Numbered from the stretch's first letter, positions 33,777 to 43,318 are shown. The stretch: 64,000 nt of DNA from 20CM-2-65-7 sp963830455 (GCA_963830455.1 CAWHMT010000001.1:198251-262250); one strand, 5' to 3'. Notes: a model not told the origin generated them from the sequence alone. A program made the numbers and translations.

Positions 33777-35567
33777 ATGACGCTGATCCGCTTCAGGGCC
33801 TCGCAGGAGCAGGACGTCGATCTCTCCAAGACTTATGACGCCGTGGTCGTGGGCTCCGGCGCGGCGGGCGGGATGGCCGCGCACGTGCTCACGTCGCAGG
33901 GCATGCAAGTGCTGTTGCTCGAGGCGGGGAAGCGGATCCCGATCGAGCAGGAGCTGCGCTCGATGGAATGGCCGTACGATCACCCGCGCCGCGGCGAAGC
34001 TCCCCCGGGTTATCACGCGATCAGGTTCAACGAGTACAACGTCCGCAAGCCGCCGTACGCCACGAAGTCGGCGTTCAAGCATGTGTTCTCCTACGTGGGC
34101 GGCTGGGGCGGATCCGATTACGTCAAGAACATTCTGGTGGACGAGAAAGACCACCCGTATACCGGAACGAAATACGCGTGGGTGCGTGCGCGGCTGCTCG
34201 GCGGGAAGACCAACATCTGGGGGCGCCTGGCGCTGCGGCTTTCCGATTACGACTTCAAAGGCAAATCGCACGACGGCTACGGCGAAGACTGGCCGATCTC
34301 CTACGCGGACGTCGCGCCCTACTACGACAAGGTCGACCTCTACCTCGGCATCTCGGGCCACAAGGAAAACCTGCCACACCTGCCCGACAGCCTGTTTCAG
34401 CGGCCCAACAAACTCACGCCCGGCGAAGTGAAGCTGCGCACCACCCTCAAAGGCATGGGCCGCACGCTCACGCCGTACCGCGCGGGTGTGACGACCGATG
34501 GGGTGAAGAACAAGTACCGCAGCAAGTGCTTCGGCCGCGGCGCGTGCAGCCGCCGGCCGGGCGGGTGCGACATCCATGCCGCGTTCGACTCGCCGACCGG
34601 GCTGATTTATCCGGCGATGGACACGGGCAACCTCACGCTGCGCACCAACGCGATCGCGCACGAGGTGTTGGTCGATTCGAACACCGGAAAGGCGCGCGGC
34701 GTCTCGTTCGTCGATGCGCTGAACAAGCGCACGTACGAGGCGAAAGCCAAGGTCGTCATCGTGGCTGCGTCCACGTTGGAGAGTGCCAGGTTGTTGCTGT
34801 TGTCCAAGTCGAGACAACATCCCAACGGCATCGGCAACTCGAGCGGTCACGTGGGCCACAACTTCTGCGAGCACGTGATGGGGCCGGGCGCCACGGGCCT
34901 GGTGAAAGAGCTGGTGGGTCGTCCGAGCGCGCTCGAGGACGGCAAGCCGGGCGGGTTTTACGTCCCGCGCTTCCGCAACCTCCAGGACAAGCAGCCCGGC
35001 TTCATTCGCGGCTACGGGTTCGAAGGCGGCGGCGGGTTCTCGATCTTCCCGTCCGGTGTGTGGGACACGCCGGGGTTCGGCGGCCAGTTCAAGAAATCGG
35101 TGCGTGAGCACGCCGGCGCTTTCATTAGTATGGGCGGATTCGGCGAGGTGCTGGCCCGCTACGAGAACTACATGGACCTCGACCCCGAGGTGAAGGACGC
35201 CTGGGGCATTCCCGTGCTGCGGTTCCACTATCAGTTCGGTGACAACGAAAAGAAAATGTGCGAGGACATGTCGACGACGGCCAAGGAGATGTTCGAGGAA
35301 GCGGGGATCGAAGTCGTCGGCGTGGACAAGACCGTGCTCACCGAAGGCTGGTCGATTCACGAGCTGGGCACGGCGCGCATGGGCGCCAATCCGAAAACGT
35401 CGGTGCTGAATCAGTTCCAGCAGTCGCACGACGTGAAGAACCTGTTCGTCGTGGACGGCTCGAGTCACGTGAGCGCGTCGTGCCAGAATCCCACGTGGAC
35501 GATCATGGCGCTGGCGTGGCGCTCGTGCGAACACCTGGCCGACGAATTCAAGCGGGGGAATCTATGA
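33777..35567 (+). CDS. GMC oxidoreductase (sugar dehydrogenase large subunit-like)
   Basis: 596 residues. The ATG at 33777 has AAGGAAGG upstream. The FAD-binding Rossmann motif is VVVGSGAAGGMAA near residue 25, with GGKTNIWGR as the second flavin contact. The C-terminal GMC domain has HELGTARMG and SASCQNPTWTIMALAWR, including the catalytic His and Asn. A cysteine patch, KCFGRGACSRRPGGC, sits mid-protein. The closest functional group is gluconate or glucoside 3-dehydrogenase, in which electrons pass to cytochrome c. The next gene, overlapping by ATGA, encodes the Tat-exported small subunit that would carry this leaderless protein to the periplasm. Confidence 0.9.
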   Translation: MTLIRFRASQEQDVDLSKTYDAVVVGSGAAGGMAAHVLTSQGMQVLLLEAGKRIPIEQELRSMEWPYDHPRRGEAPPGYHAIRFNEYNVRKPPYATKSAFKHVFSYVGGWGGSDYVKNILVDEKDHPYTGTKYAWVRARLLGGKTNIWGRLALRLSDYDFKGKSHDGYGEDWPISYADVAPYYDKVDLYLGISGHKENLPHLPDSLFQRPNKLTPGEVKLRTTLKGMGRTLTPYRAGVTTDGVKNKYRSKCFGRGACSRRPGGCDIHAAFDSPTGLIYPAMDTGNLTLRTNAIAHEVLVDSNTGKARGVSFVDALNKRTYEAKAKVVIVAASTLESARLLLLSKSRQHPNGIGNSSGHVGHNFCEHVMGPGATGLVKELVGRPSALEDGKPGGFYVPRFRNLQDKQPGFIRGYGFEGGGGFSIFPSGVWDTPGFGGQFKKSVREHAGAFISMGGFGEVLARYENYMDLDPEVKDAWGIPVLRFHYQFGDNEKKMCEDMSTTAKEMFEEAGIEVVGVDKTVLTEGWSIHELGTARMGANPKTSVLNQFQQSHDVKNLFVVDGSSHVSASCQNPTWTIMALAWRSCEHLADEFKRGNL

Positions 35568-36097
35568 CCATCTCACGGCGCGAAATGATTCAGGCAACGG
35601 CGGCGGCGACCGCCGCGGCAATGGCCTTACCGCTCGCCGGCTGCAAATCCCCAGCCCCCCCCCCTCCCAAGTTTTTCACGGCCGAGGAGTTCGCGCTGGC
35701 GGATGAGCTGACCGACATGATCATTCCGACCGACGCGCAGTCGCGCGGCGCGCGCGCGGCCGGCGTGGCTGTCTTCATCGACGGCAGTCTGGCCGAGGCG
35801 TTCGAGCCGGCTGAAGGCGTGAGGTGGCGCGCGGGACTCAAGGCCGTCGAGGATCTCTCGCGCGAAATGCACGGCAAGGCGTTCCTCGAGTCGACACCGG
35901 AGCAGCGGCTCGCGCTGCTGACCCGCATGGCGGCGGGCGAGTCCAATCCCAAAACGCCGGTCGAGGGATTCTTCAAGGAAATCAAAGCCGCCACGATCGG
36001 GGCGTACTACACGTCGAAGATCGGCATCCACGACGACCAGCAGTACAAGGGCAACGTCATCCAGGCGGGAGAGTACGCCGGTCTCGACCCAACCTGA
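35564..36097 (+). CDS. Gluconate 2-dehydrogenase subunit 3 family protein
   Basis: 177 residues with a twin-arginine leader, ISRREMIQATAAATAAAMA, ending near a cysteine in LAGCKSP that could be lipidated. The mature domain begins FTAEEFALADELTDMIIPTDAQSRGARAAGV and ends IGIHDDQQYKGNVIQAGEY, the standard gluconate_2-dh3 fold. It acts as a chaperone-like small subunit for the neighbouring GMC flavoenzyme, which lacks its own signal. Overlap by ATGA supports stoichiometric expression. Confidence 0.9.
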   Translation: MTISRREMIQATAAATAAAMALPLAGCKSPAPPPPKFFTAEEFALADELTDMIIPTDAQSRGARAAGVAVFIDGSLAEAFEPAEGVRWRAGLKAVEDLSREMHGKAFLESTPEQRLALLTRMAAGESNPKTPVEGFFKEIKAATIGAYYTSKIGIHDDQQYKGNVIQAGEYAGLDPT

Positions 36098-36167
36098 CGG
36101 GGGGGCGGGGGGCCAGGTCCTCGAGACACCGCGGCTCATCCTGGTTCCGTCTGACCCGCGTCAGCTC

Positions 36168-36659
36168 GTGGTGCTGTTCGACCAGCCGGAGCAGCCGGTG
36201 ACGATCGCCGGGTACGCCCTGACCGCCGAGCTGCGGGATTTCTATGCCGGCGCCCGGCCGCAGGTCTCGCCGCAGTGGCTCGCCGGGCTCCGCGGCGCCT
36301 CCGGCCCCGATCCCTGGCGCCATGGGTTCTTCCTGGTCGAGCGTGCCCGGGGCGAGGTCATCGGCACGGCGGGCTTCAAGGGCCCGCCCGATGCGGACGG
36401 CATGGTCGAGATCGCCTACGGGGTCGTCCCCTCAGTCGAGGGCCGCGGCTACGCCACCGAAGCGGCTGGCGCGCTCGTGCGATTCGCCGCGCGCGATCCC
36501 CGGGTGCGCCTGATCCGCGCGCACACGTTACCGGAGGCCAACGCGTCGACGCACGTCCTCAGGAAATGCGGCTTCACGCACATCGGTCCGGTGAACGACC
36601 CCGAGGACGGACTGGTCTGGCGGTGGGAACGCAGCGCGCACCATATTGGAACCCCATGA
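36168..36659 (+). CDS. GNAT family N-acetyltransferase, N-terminus uncertain
   Basis: 163 residues from the GTG at 36168, but family similarity continues upstream in frame (ETPRLILVPSDPRQL) to about 36120, where no normal start exists. Upstream lie two G runs, seven and six long (36099-36112), that may hide an indel. The acetyltransferase core is intact: GFFLVERARGEVIGTAGFKG, VEIAYGVVPSVEGRGYATEAA with the acetyl-CoA loop, and ANASTHVLRKCGFTHIGPV. The substrate is unknown. The stop overlaps the next ATG. Confidence 0.8.
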   Translation: MVLFDQPEQPVTIAGYALTAELRDFYAGARPQVSPQWLAGLRGASGPDPWRHGFFLVERARGEVIGTAGFKGPPDADGMVEIAYGVVPSVEGRGYATEAAGALVRFAARDPRVRLIRAHTLPEANASTHVLRKCGFTHIGPVNDPEDGLVWRWERSAHHIGTP

Positions 36660-36985
36660 GAGAGACGATGGCGAGCGGGGGGGGGACCGGCCAGGCGGTG
36701 TTCGTTCCGGGCGAGTGGCGCTCGCTGGCCAGCTGCCTGGGCCTCTCGCCCCGCGAATGCGGCGTCGTGCGCGCGGTGTTCGACGGTGACTCCGAGAAGG
36801 AAACTGCCGAGCGGCTGGGACTGTCGCCGCATACGGTGCACACCTATCTCTGGCGTATCTACCGCAAGCTGCGCGTGCAAAGTCGAGAGGAGTTGCTGGT
36901 CCGTGTCTTCGCCGAATTCAGATCACTCCCCAAAAAACCAAGAAACGGTCGTAAACGTCCCGAGAGCCAGCCACGGGCGTTGTAG
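36656..36985 (+). CDS. LuxR-type helix-turn-helix regulator
   Basis: 109 residues; an ATG at 36668 is an alternative start. The protein is almost only a LuxR/FixJ HTH: LSPRECGVVRAVFDGDSEKETAERLGLSPHTVHTYLWRIYRKL occupies its centre. No receiver or ligand-binding domain precedes it. A basic tail KKPRNGRKRPESQPR follows. It binds DNA and may regulate the SusCD operon that begins about 100 bases downstream or its acetyltransferase partner, with which it overlaps by ATGA. The sensory input is not visible. Confidence 0.83.
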   Translation: MRETMASGGGTGQAVFVPGEWRSLASCLGLSPRECGVVRAVFDGDSEKETAERLGLSPHTVHTYLWRIYRKLRVQSREELLVRVFAEFRSLPKKPRNGRKRPESQPRAL

Positions 36986-37041
36986 GCTGATCAGGTGACC
37001 CGGAGTAGGGGGTCTGGCAGTTCTCCACAGCAGGGATATGG

Positions 37042-37058
37042 TTGCGTTCGTTACGCAA
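37042..37058. promoter_or_regulatory. TTGCGT-N5-ACGCAA operator-like palindrome
   Basis: Perfect six-base arms flank TCGTT, about 33 bases ahead of the probable ATG of the ChbG/YdjC-SusC-SusD operon. The size and symmetry fit a dimeric regulator site; the adjacent LuxR-type HTH protein is one candidate binder. A short RNA hairpin is the alternative reading. Confidence 0.4.
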
Positions 37059-37090
37059 ACCTCACGATGGTTTTACGGGGAGCCGTCCCT

Positions 37091-37983
37091 ATGTACCAAC
37101 TCAGGTCCATAGCGATCTCTGGCTGGGTGCTATGCGCCAGCCTGGCTCCTGTGTGTCTGCCCAAACCCCGATAACTCCGTGTGCCCTGATCATTCGCACC
37201 GACGATGTGGGCATGAGCCACAGCGTGAATCTCGGCATGCAGCGGCTCGTGTCGACCGGCATTCCCGTGTCGGTCTCTGTGATGTTCGCGTGCCCGTGGT
37301 ATCAGGAAGCGGTCGAGATTCTCAAGCAGCATCCCAATGCGTCGGTGGGCATTCACCTGGTCCTCAATTCGGAATGGAAGAACTATCGATGGGGACCGGT
37401 GGCCGGGGCCACGGCCGTTCCGTCGCTCGTCGATGAGAACGGCTTTTTCTTTCCCTCCTCCGAAGCGTTGCACCAGCACAATCCCAACATCGCCGAAATC
37501 GAAACAGAGCTGCGCGCGCAGATCGACCGCGCGCTGCGCTCCGGCGTGAAGATCGACTACGTGGACTACCACATGGGCACGGCCGTGCGCTATCCCGAGT
37601 TCCAGGCCGTGACGGAGCGGCTGGCGCAGGAGTACGGTCTCGGCATGTCGCACTACTTCGGCGAGACGGAAGACTCCCCGCAGTATTCCGCGCCCCCGGC
37701 CCGCAAGATGGACAGCCTGCTGGTGCTGATCAACCGGATGAAGCCGGGGCTCAACATGGTGATCACGCACGTCGGGATCGATGATGCCGAGCTGGGCGCG
37801 CTGCTCGACATGAACACCGACCAGCCGCTGCCCGACATGAGCAAGAATCGTCAAGGCGAGTTGACCGCGCTGACGTCGACGCGCTTCAGCGCGGCTCTCA
37901 AGGCGCGCAACGTCGTGTTGTTGACATACCGTGATGTGATCGCGAAGGAAGGCTTGAAGTCGATGCGCCGACCCGTAGGATGA
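37091..37983 (+). CDS. ChbG/YdjC-like carbohydrate deacetylase, leader out of frame
   Basis: The mature domain is clear: CALIIRTDDVGMSHSVNLG, ASVGIHLVLNSEW and DYHMGTAVRYPEF supply the Asp and two His metal ligands of the YdjC/ChbG fold, which deacetylates chito-oligosaccharides and related sugars. In the domain's own frame no good start exists (TTG at 37042). An ATG at 37091, with GGGGAG upstream, opens MYQLRSIAISGWVLCASLAPV, a signal peptide in another frame. Removing one GT from GTGTGT (37151-37156) would fuse it to SAQTPITPC. The product is likely periplasmic, about 295 residues. It ends in ATGA, in operon with SusC and SusD. Confidence 0.82.
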
Positions 37984-37997
37984 GGAGGCAGGTTTCC

Positions 37998-40900
37998 ATG
38001 GGAACGAAACTCATTCGTGGATTCGCCGCAGTGGGCTTGGGCGTGCTGCTCTCGCTGTCGGCGTACGGCACCGCGCTCGCCCAGGCGCAAGAAACGCAGG
38101 TTTCCGGCACGGTGACCGGGGCCGCTGGTGAGAAGCTCGCCGGCGTGACCGTCCAGGTGCGCGGCACCGAGGTGCGCACCACGACGGACGCCAACGGGCG
38201 CTACTCGCTGTCGGCGCCGGGCGACGGGGTGCTTTTGTTCAACCTCATCGGCTACAAGGGTGCCGCGCGCACGATCGCCGGACGCGAGACGATCGACGTG
38301 GCGCTCGATGCCGCCGTCGCCGTGCTCGACCCCGTGATCGTGACCGGCTACACCACCCAGAAGCGTGCGGACATCACCGGCGCGGTCGCCAGCGTCCCCA
38401 TGGAAGGCGTCGCCCAGCAGACCTCGACCAGCGTGCTGCAGCGGCTCGACGGCCGCGTGCCCGGCGTGCAGGTCGAGAACAGCGGCTCGCCCGGCTCCCG
38501 CACCACGATCCGCATTCGCGGCGTCAGCTCGTTCCAGAACAATGACCCGCTCTACATCGTGGACGGCACGCCCGTGCAGGACACGTACCTGAACTGGATG
38601 AACCCGGACGAAGTCGGGTCCATCCAGATCCTGAAGGACGCGTCGGCCGCGTCGATCTACGGCGCGCGCGCGAACAACGGCGTCGTGATCATCGAGACGA
38701 AGAAAGGCCGTTCCGGCCAGCGCCAGGTGACGCTCGACCTTCGGACCGGCGTCGCGACGCCCACCAAGGGCTACGACGACATTCTGGTTCAGAATTCGCT
38801 CGATTACTGGGCGGTCATGAGCACGGCGATGACGAATGGCGGCTTCGCCATTCCGACGAACATCTACGGAAACCCGAACAACCCCACCGTGCCCGCCTAC
38901 ATCTGGCCGAACAACGGCACGGCACCGACCTGCCCGGCGCCGGGCGGACCGGGGTGCGGCACCGTCGTCGATCCGTCCACGTACTCCTATCCCGACAATC
39001 TGATCATGCCGGGCAGCGCCGGCACGAACTGGTGGGATGCCGTGTTCGGCGCGGGGCAGTATCGCGACGCGAACCTCGCGCTGTCGGGCGGCTCCGATGA
39101 CAACGCGTACCACGTGTCGTTCAACTATCTCGATCAGGAAGGCACGGCCGCGTTCAACCGGCTGCGCCGCGGCGGCGCGCGCGTCAACACCACGTTCAAC
39201 CTGGGCAAGGTGCGCGTCGGCGAGAACATCGCGATTTCGCGCGAGCAGCACTACGGCGGTCTCGATGACGACGCGCTGGGCGAGAACAACATCGTCGGCA
39301 AGAACATCTTCCAGCAGCCGGTCGTGCCGATCTACGACATCGCCGGCAACTTCGCCTCCGGCAAGGCCGTGGGCTTGAGCAACCTCACCAACCCGCTCAA
39401 GATCGCCGAAACCGGCCAGCACAACCTCAGCACCAACGACCGGATCTTCGGCAACGTGTTCGGGGGGTTCGACGCCAGCCGCTCGCTGTCGCTCAACACC
39501 CGCTTCGGGTTCAACCTGGGCCAGGGGTCGTTCAAGGGGTTCAACCCCATCACGCCCGAGAACTCGGAAGTCAACTCGATCGACGGGATCAACGAGAATT
39601 ACAACCTGTTCACCGAGTGGACCTGGAGCAACACGCTCAACTACTCGCGCATCTCCGACCAGCACAACCTCACCGTGCTGGTCGGCCAGGAAGCGAACTA
39701 CTCACAGAACCGGTTTGAGGCGGGCAGCTGCGCCAATCTCCTCAACAACGGCGTGGATTCCCGCTACATCCAGGATGCGCTGTGCGATCCGACCACCAAG
39801 AACGTGACCAGCACCGGGTTCAAGGCCTCGCTGCTGTCGTTCTTCGGCAAGGCGGACTACATCTTTAACGACCGCTACTACGCGAGCCTCACGCTGCGGC
39901 GGGACGGCTCGTCGCGCCTCGGGCCCGAGCACCGCTGGGCGACGTTCCCGGCGGTCGGGTTGGGCTGGCGGCTGTCGCGCGAGGGGTTCCTCTCGAACAG
40001 CTCGCTGTTCTCGAACGTGATGCTGCGGTTCGGCTGGGGCGTCACGGGAAACCAGAACATTCCGGCGGGACGCATCGTGAGCCAGTTCGGCGGCGATCGC
40101 GGTGACACGTTCTACGACATCGGTGGCGGGGGCTCGACGCTCGTGCCCGGATTCAAGACCACCGCAATCGGGAACACCGACCTGAAGTGGGAGGAGCAGC
40201 ACTCGATCAACGTCGGCCTGGACCTCGAGTTCTTTTCGGGCCGCGGCACATTCACCGCCGACGTGTACAACCGCAAGACCGACAACCTGCTGTTCGACCC
40301 GCGCCAGCCGGCCACCGCCGGATCGGCGTCGCCGCCGATCGTCAACATCGGGAAGATGCAGAACAACGGCATCGACCTCTCGCTCGGCTATCGCTGGCAG
40401 ATGGGGAGCGGGCTGTGGAGCGTGACGTTCAACGGCAGCCACTACAAGAACGAGATCATCCAGATCGACGGCGTGAGTCAATCGTTCCAGGGACCGCTCT
40501 CGATCCGCGAGCAGAACCCCGTGATCAACAAGCTCGGGGAGCCGATCGGGTCGTTCTACGGTCTCGTCGCCGACGGCTATTACCTCGACTCGGCCGATGC
40601 CGCGCCGTACTTCTCCAGCGGCGCGCGCCCGGGCCGCATCAAGTTCAAGGATCTCAACAACGACGGCCTGATCACCGCCGCCGACCGCGACATCATCGGC
40701 AGCCCGCACCCCGACTTCACGGGCGGCCTGGACCTGGCGGTGCGGTACGGGCAGTGGGATATCAGCGCCACGGTGTTCGGGACGTTCGGTAACGACATCT
40801 TCAATTCACAGATGTACTGGTACGTGTTCCGGTACTTCGATACGAACGTACGCAGCGACCTGCTCGACAACGCGGTCGTGCTGGACGCCCAGAACCAGGT

Positions 40901-41243
40901 GACGAACCCGGGCGCCAAGTACCCGCGCATCGACGGCAGCGACGTGTTCAGCCGGCAGTTCTCGAGCTACTGGGTCGAGGACGGCTCGTACGTGCGGTTG
41001 CGGAGCCTGCAGATCGGGTACAACCTGCCGCCGGCGCTGATCAAGTGGATTCCGGCCGCGCGCGTGTATCTGCAGGGTGAAAACCTGTTCACGATCACCG
41101 GCTACTCGGGCCTCGATCCGTCGTTGCCCGCGGCGAGCGTGTTCGGCGCGGCTGGCGACATTCGCGACCAGTTCCGCGGCGTGGATCAGGGGACGTATCC
41201 GAGCAGCCGTACGATCACTGTCGGCATCACGACCACGTTCTAA
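37998..41243 (+). CDS. SusC/RagA-family TonB-dependent outer-membrane transporter
   Basis: 1081 residues from the ATG at 37998, chosen for AGGAGG nine bases upstream; ATG 37980 adds six residues. After the signal peptide come a carboxypeptidase-regulatory-like domain (VSGTVTGAAGEKLAGVTVQV), a plug domain with GRVPGVQVENSGSPGSRTTIRIRGVSSF and DPLYIVDGTPV, and DAASIYGARANNGVVIIETKKG, the SusC hallmark. A 22-strand barrel follows, ending TVGITTTF. It imports oligosaccharides or peptides with its SusD partner, powered by TonB. The downstream SusD gene is 30 bases away. Substrate specificity cannot be read from the sequence. Confidence 0.95.
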   Translation: MGTKLIRGFAAVGLGVLLSLSAYGTALAQAQETQVSGTVTGAAGEKLAGVTVQVRGTEVRTTTDANGRYSLSAPGDGVLLFNLIGYKGAARTIAGRETIDVALDAAVAVLDPVIVTGYTTQKRADITGAVASVPMEGVAQQTSTSVLQRLDGRVPGVQVENSGSPGSRTTIRIRGVSSFQNNDPLYIVDGTPVQDTYLNWMNPDEVGSIQILKDASAASIYGARANNGVVIIETKKGRSGQRQVTLDLRTGVATPTKGYDDILVQNSLDYWAVMSTAMTNGGFAIPTNIYGNPNNPTVPAYIWPNNGTAPTCPAPGGPGCGTVVDPSTYSYPDNLIMPGSAGTNWWDAVFGAGQYRDANLALSGGSDDNAYHVSFNYLDQEGTAAFNRLRRGGARVNTTFNLGKVRVGENIAISREQHYGGLDDDALGENNIVGKNIFQQPVVPIYDIAGNFASGKAVGLSNLTNPLKIAETGQHNLSTNDRIFGNVFGGFDASRSLSLNTRFGFNLGQGSFKGFNPITPENSEVNSIDGINENYNLFTEWTWSNTLNYSRISDQHNLTVLVGQEANYSQNRFEAGSCANLLNNGVDSRYIQDALCDPTTKNVTSTGFKASLLSFFGKADYIFNDRYYASLTLRRDGSSRLGPEHRWATFPAVGLGWRLSREGFLSNSSLFSNVMLRFGWGVTGNQNIPAGRIVSQFGGDRGDTFYDIGGGGSTLVPGFKTTAIGNTDLKWEEQHSINVGLDLEFFSGRGTFTADVYNRKTDNLLFDPRQPATAGSASPPIVNIGKMQNNGIDLSLGYRWQMGSGLWSVTFNGSHYKNEIIQIDGVSQSFQGPLSIREQNPVINKLGEPIGSFYGLVADGYYLDSADAAPYFSSGARPGRIKFKDLNNDGLITAADRDIIGSPHPDFTGGLDLAVRYGQWDISATVFGTFGNDIFNSQMYWYVFRYFDTNVRSDLLDNAVVLDAQNQVTNPGAKYPRIDGSDVFSRQFSSYWVEDGSYVRLRSLQIGYNLPPALIKWIPAARVYLQGENLFTITGYSGLDPSLPAASVFGAAGDIRDQFRGVDQGTYPSSRTITVGITTTF

Positions 41244-41273
41244 GCTGTCGTCTTTCACGAGGGACGCGAGAGA

Positions 41274-43220
41274 ATGAAAACACTTCTAAGATCCAAACTG
41301 GTGATCGCGGCCGCGGTGGTGACGACGCTGGGAGCGATCACGTTTGCATGCAGCGACTTTCTTGAACAACCCGCCCAGGGGACGGTAGACGAGGCGACGC
41401 TGGCCACCAGGAACGGCGTCGAGGGTTCGCTCGTCGCCGCCTACCGCTCGCTCGATTGCAGCAGCAGCTCGGCGGGCTCGTGGGGCTGCGCCGCCAGCAA
41501 CTGGGTGTGGGGCAGCGTGCCGAGTGGAGACGCCTACAAGGGCTCCAACCTCGGCGACCAGCAGCCGATCAATGACATCGAGACGTACCTGTGGAACGTC
41601 GGCGAAGCCGACGACTACATCAACCAGAAGTGGGCTCAGGTGTACGAGGGCGTGTCGCGCGCCAACGCGACGCTCCGCATTCTGGATAAGCTGGTCGTGG
41701 ATAAGCCCGGCGAGCTATCCGCGCTTGATCAGGCTGGCATCCGGGGCGAGGCGATTTTCCTCCGGGCGCATTACCACTTCGAAGCCTACCGGATGTGGGG
41801 CAGCAATACCGAAGGCGGTACGGGTGGGATTCCCTACTACCGGCAGAACGACATCGATTACCGCAAGACCAACATCGGCACCGACGCGATGGCGGAGATC
41901 CTCGTTGACCTGGATTCGGCCATCACGCTGTTAGATAGCGCGCTGGTCGCAACTCCGACCACCCCTCGCAACGGCGACAAGGGCCGCGCGACGGCGTGGA
42001 CTGCGCGCGCTTACAAGGGCAAGGTGCTCGCGTATGGCGCCGCGGTCGTGCCGGCGCGGTGGACAGCCGTAAAGGCAGTCCTGGACTCGGTTGTAAACCT
42101 GGGTCCGTATGCCCTGGAGGCCACTTTCGACGAGGTCCACACCGGACGTCCCGCGTTCCGCAACGGCCCGGAGACGATCTTCGCCTTCCAGGCCTCGGCG
42201 CGCGATGGTGAGCCCAACGGCTGGAACTCGAACTGGGGCGAACGGCTCAACTTCCCGCATTCGGGGAGCCACTTCGGCTGCTGCGGGTTCCATCAAGCGT
42301 CGTTCAACCTGGCGAACGTCTATCAGGTCGACGCGGCCGGCCTGCCGATCGCGATGACGAGCAACGCCTGGAACAGCCCGGCGCTGGACCCGACGCCTCC
42401 GAATTCCGACACGTTGTATTCGTGGCTGGGCTTGAACTTCCGCGGCGGTCTCATGCGCCCGGTCGATCCCCGGGTCGACTGGACCATGGGCCGCGACAGC
42501 GTGCCCTACAAGGACTGGGGGCTGCACTACCGCTCGTGGATTCGTGATGCAGGGTACAGCGGACCGTACAGCACCAAGAAGAACGTCCATGAATCGGAGG
42601 ACGCCGCGACGGCCGAAAACAACACAGGATGGCAGACGACGCAGCAGAACAACGTCAACGTGCACATCCTTCGGTATGCTGACGTGCTGTTGCTCCTGGC
42701 CGAGGCCGAGGTCGAAATCGGTTCTCTGGGCAGGGCCGCGGATCTCGTCAACATGCTTCGTGCGCGGGCGGCAGCGGGCGCGCAGGGCTGCGGCACGACC
42801 TCCGCGGAGGTCGTGACGGCATGGCCGGCCTGCGGGACGAACGCCGCGATTCAGCCGATGTCGATTCCGCTGGTTGCGGCGAGCGCGACGCTCGACACGC
42901 TCACCACGCCGTGGGCGACGTATCGGATCGGCCTGTATCCGGTGCCGTTCGCCAGCCAGGCGGTCGGGCGTCAGGCAGTACGCCTGGAGCGGCGGCTCGA
43001 GCTGGCGATGGAAGGGCAGCACTTCTTCGATCTGCGGCGGTGGGGCAGCGCCGACTCGGTGATCGCCAACTATATCGCGAGCGAAAAGATCCGGATTCCG
43101 TACCTCAATCTCGCCCAGACGTACGGGCCGCAGTACGCCCGGTATCCGATTCCGACGGTGCAGATCGAGCTGAGCCGCGTCGGAACCGAAGACCGGCTGC
43201 AGCAGAATACGGGATGGTAA
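41274..43220 (+). CDS. SusD/RagB-family surface substrate-binding lipoprotein
   Basis: 648 residues, longer than the usual 500-560. The leader has AITFACSDFLEQ, with a lipobox Cys near residue 25. The N-terminal SusD domain begins FLEQPAQGTVDEATLATRNGVEGSLVAAYRSL and contains TPR-like helices (FLRAHYHFEAYRMWG). The C-terminal part has ILRYADVLLLLAEAEVE, AVRLERRLELAMEGQHFFDLRRWG and ends YPIPTVQIELS. It caps SusC at the cell surface and captures the substrate. A perfect 16-base inverted repeat 38 bases after the stop likely terminates the operon. Confidence 0.94.
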   Translation: MKTLLRSKLVIAAAVVTTLGAITFACSDFLEQPAQGTVDEATLATRNGVEGSLVAAYRSLDCSSSSAGSWGCAASNWVWGSVPSGDAYKGSNLGDQQPINDIETYLWNVGEADDYINQKWAQVYEGVSRANATLRILDKLVVDKPGELSALDQAGIRGEAIFLRAHYHFEAYRMWGSNTEGGTGGIPYYRQNDIDYRKTNIGTDAMAEILVDLDSAITLLDSALVATPTTPRNGDKGRATAWTARAYKGKVLAYGAAVVPARWTAVKAVLDSVVNLGPYALEATFDEVHTGRPAFRNGPETIFAFQASARDGEPNGWNSNWGERLNFPHSGSHFGCCGFHQASFNLANVYQVDAAGLPIAMTSNAWNSPALDPTPPNSDTLYSWLGLNFRGGLMRPVDPRVDWTMGRDSVPYKDWGLHYRSWIRDAGYSGPYSTKKNVHESEDAATAENNTGWQTTQQNNVNVHILRYADVLLLLAEAEVEIGSLGRAADLVNMLRARAAAGAQGCGTTSAEVVTAWPACGTNAAIQPMSIPLVAASATLDTLTTPWATYRIGLYPVPFASQAVGRQAVRLERRLELAMEGQHFFDLRRWGSADSVIANYIASEKIRIPYLNLAQTYGPQYARYPIPTVQIELSRVGTEDRLQQNTGW

Positions 43221-43257
43221 GGCTCACCCCCTAACGGGGCGAAAGCTTTCGGATCGT

Positions 43258-43318
43258 AAACGCCTGCAGGGAGTCGCCGGTGTTGGCAACCAAGCACGGC
43301 GCTCCCTGCAGGCGTTTT
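43258..43318. terminator. 16-bp inverted repeat, likely terminator of the SusCD transcript
   Basis: AAACGCCTGCAGGGAG pairs perfectly with CTCCCTGCAGGCGTTT across 28 bases; on the plus strand it ends GTTTTC, giving a short U tract. It lies 38 bases after the SusD stop. It is inside the 3' coding end of the convergent VCBS gene, where it encodes KTPAGSAV and DSLQAFTI, so it could fold in both transcripts. Confidence 0.65.

Noticed and set aside
33612..35534. 640-codon minus-strand open frame
   Set aside because: Antisense of the GMC oxidoreductase; composition typical of GC-rich shadow frames.
37851..39665. 604-codon minus-strand open frame
   Set aside because: Antisense of ChbG and SusC with no motif, so a shadow.
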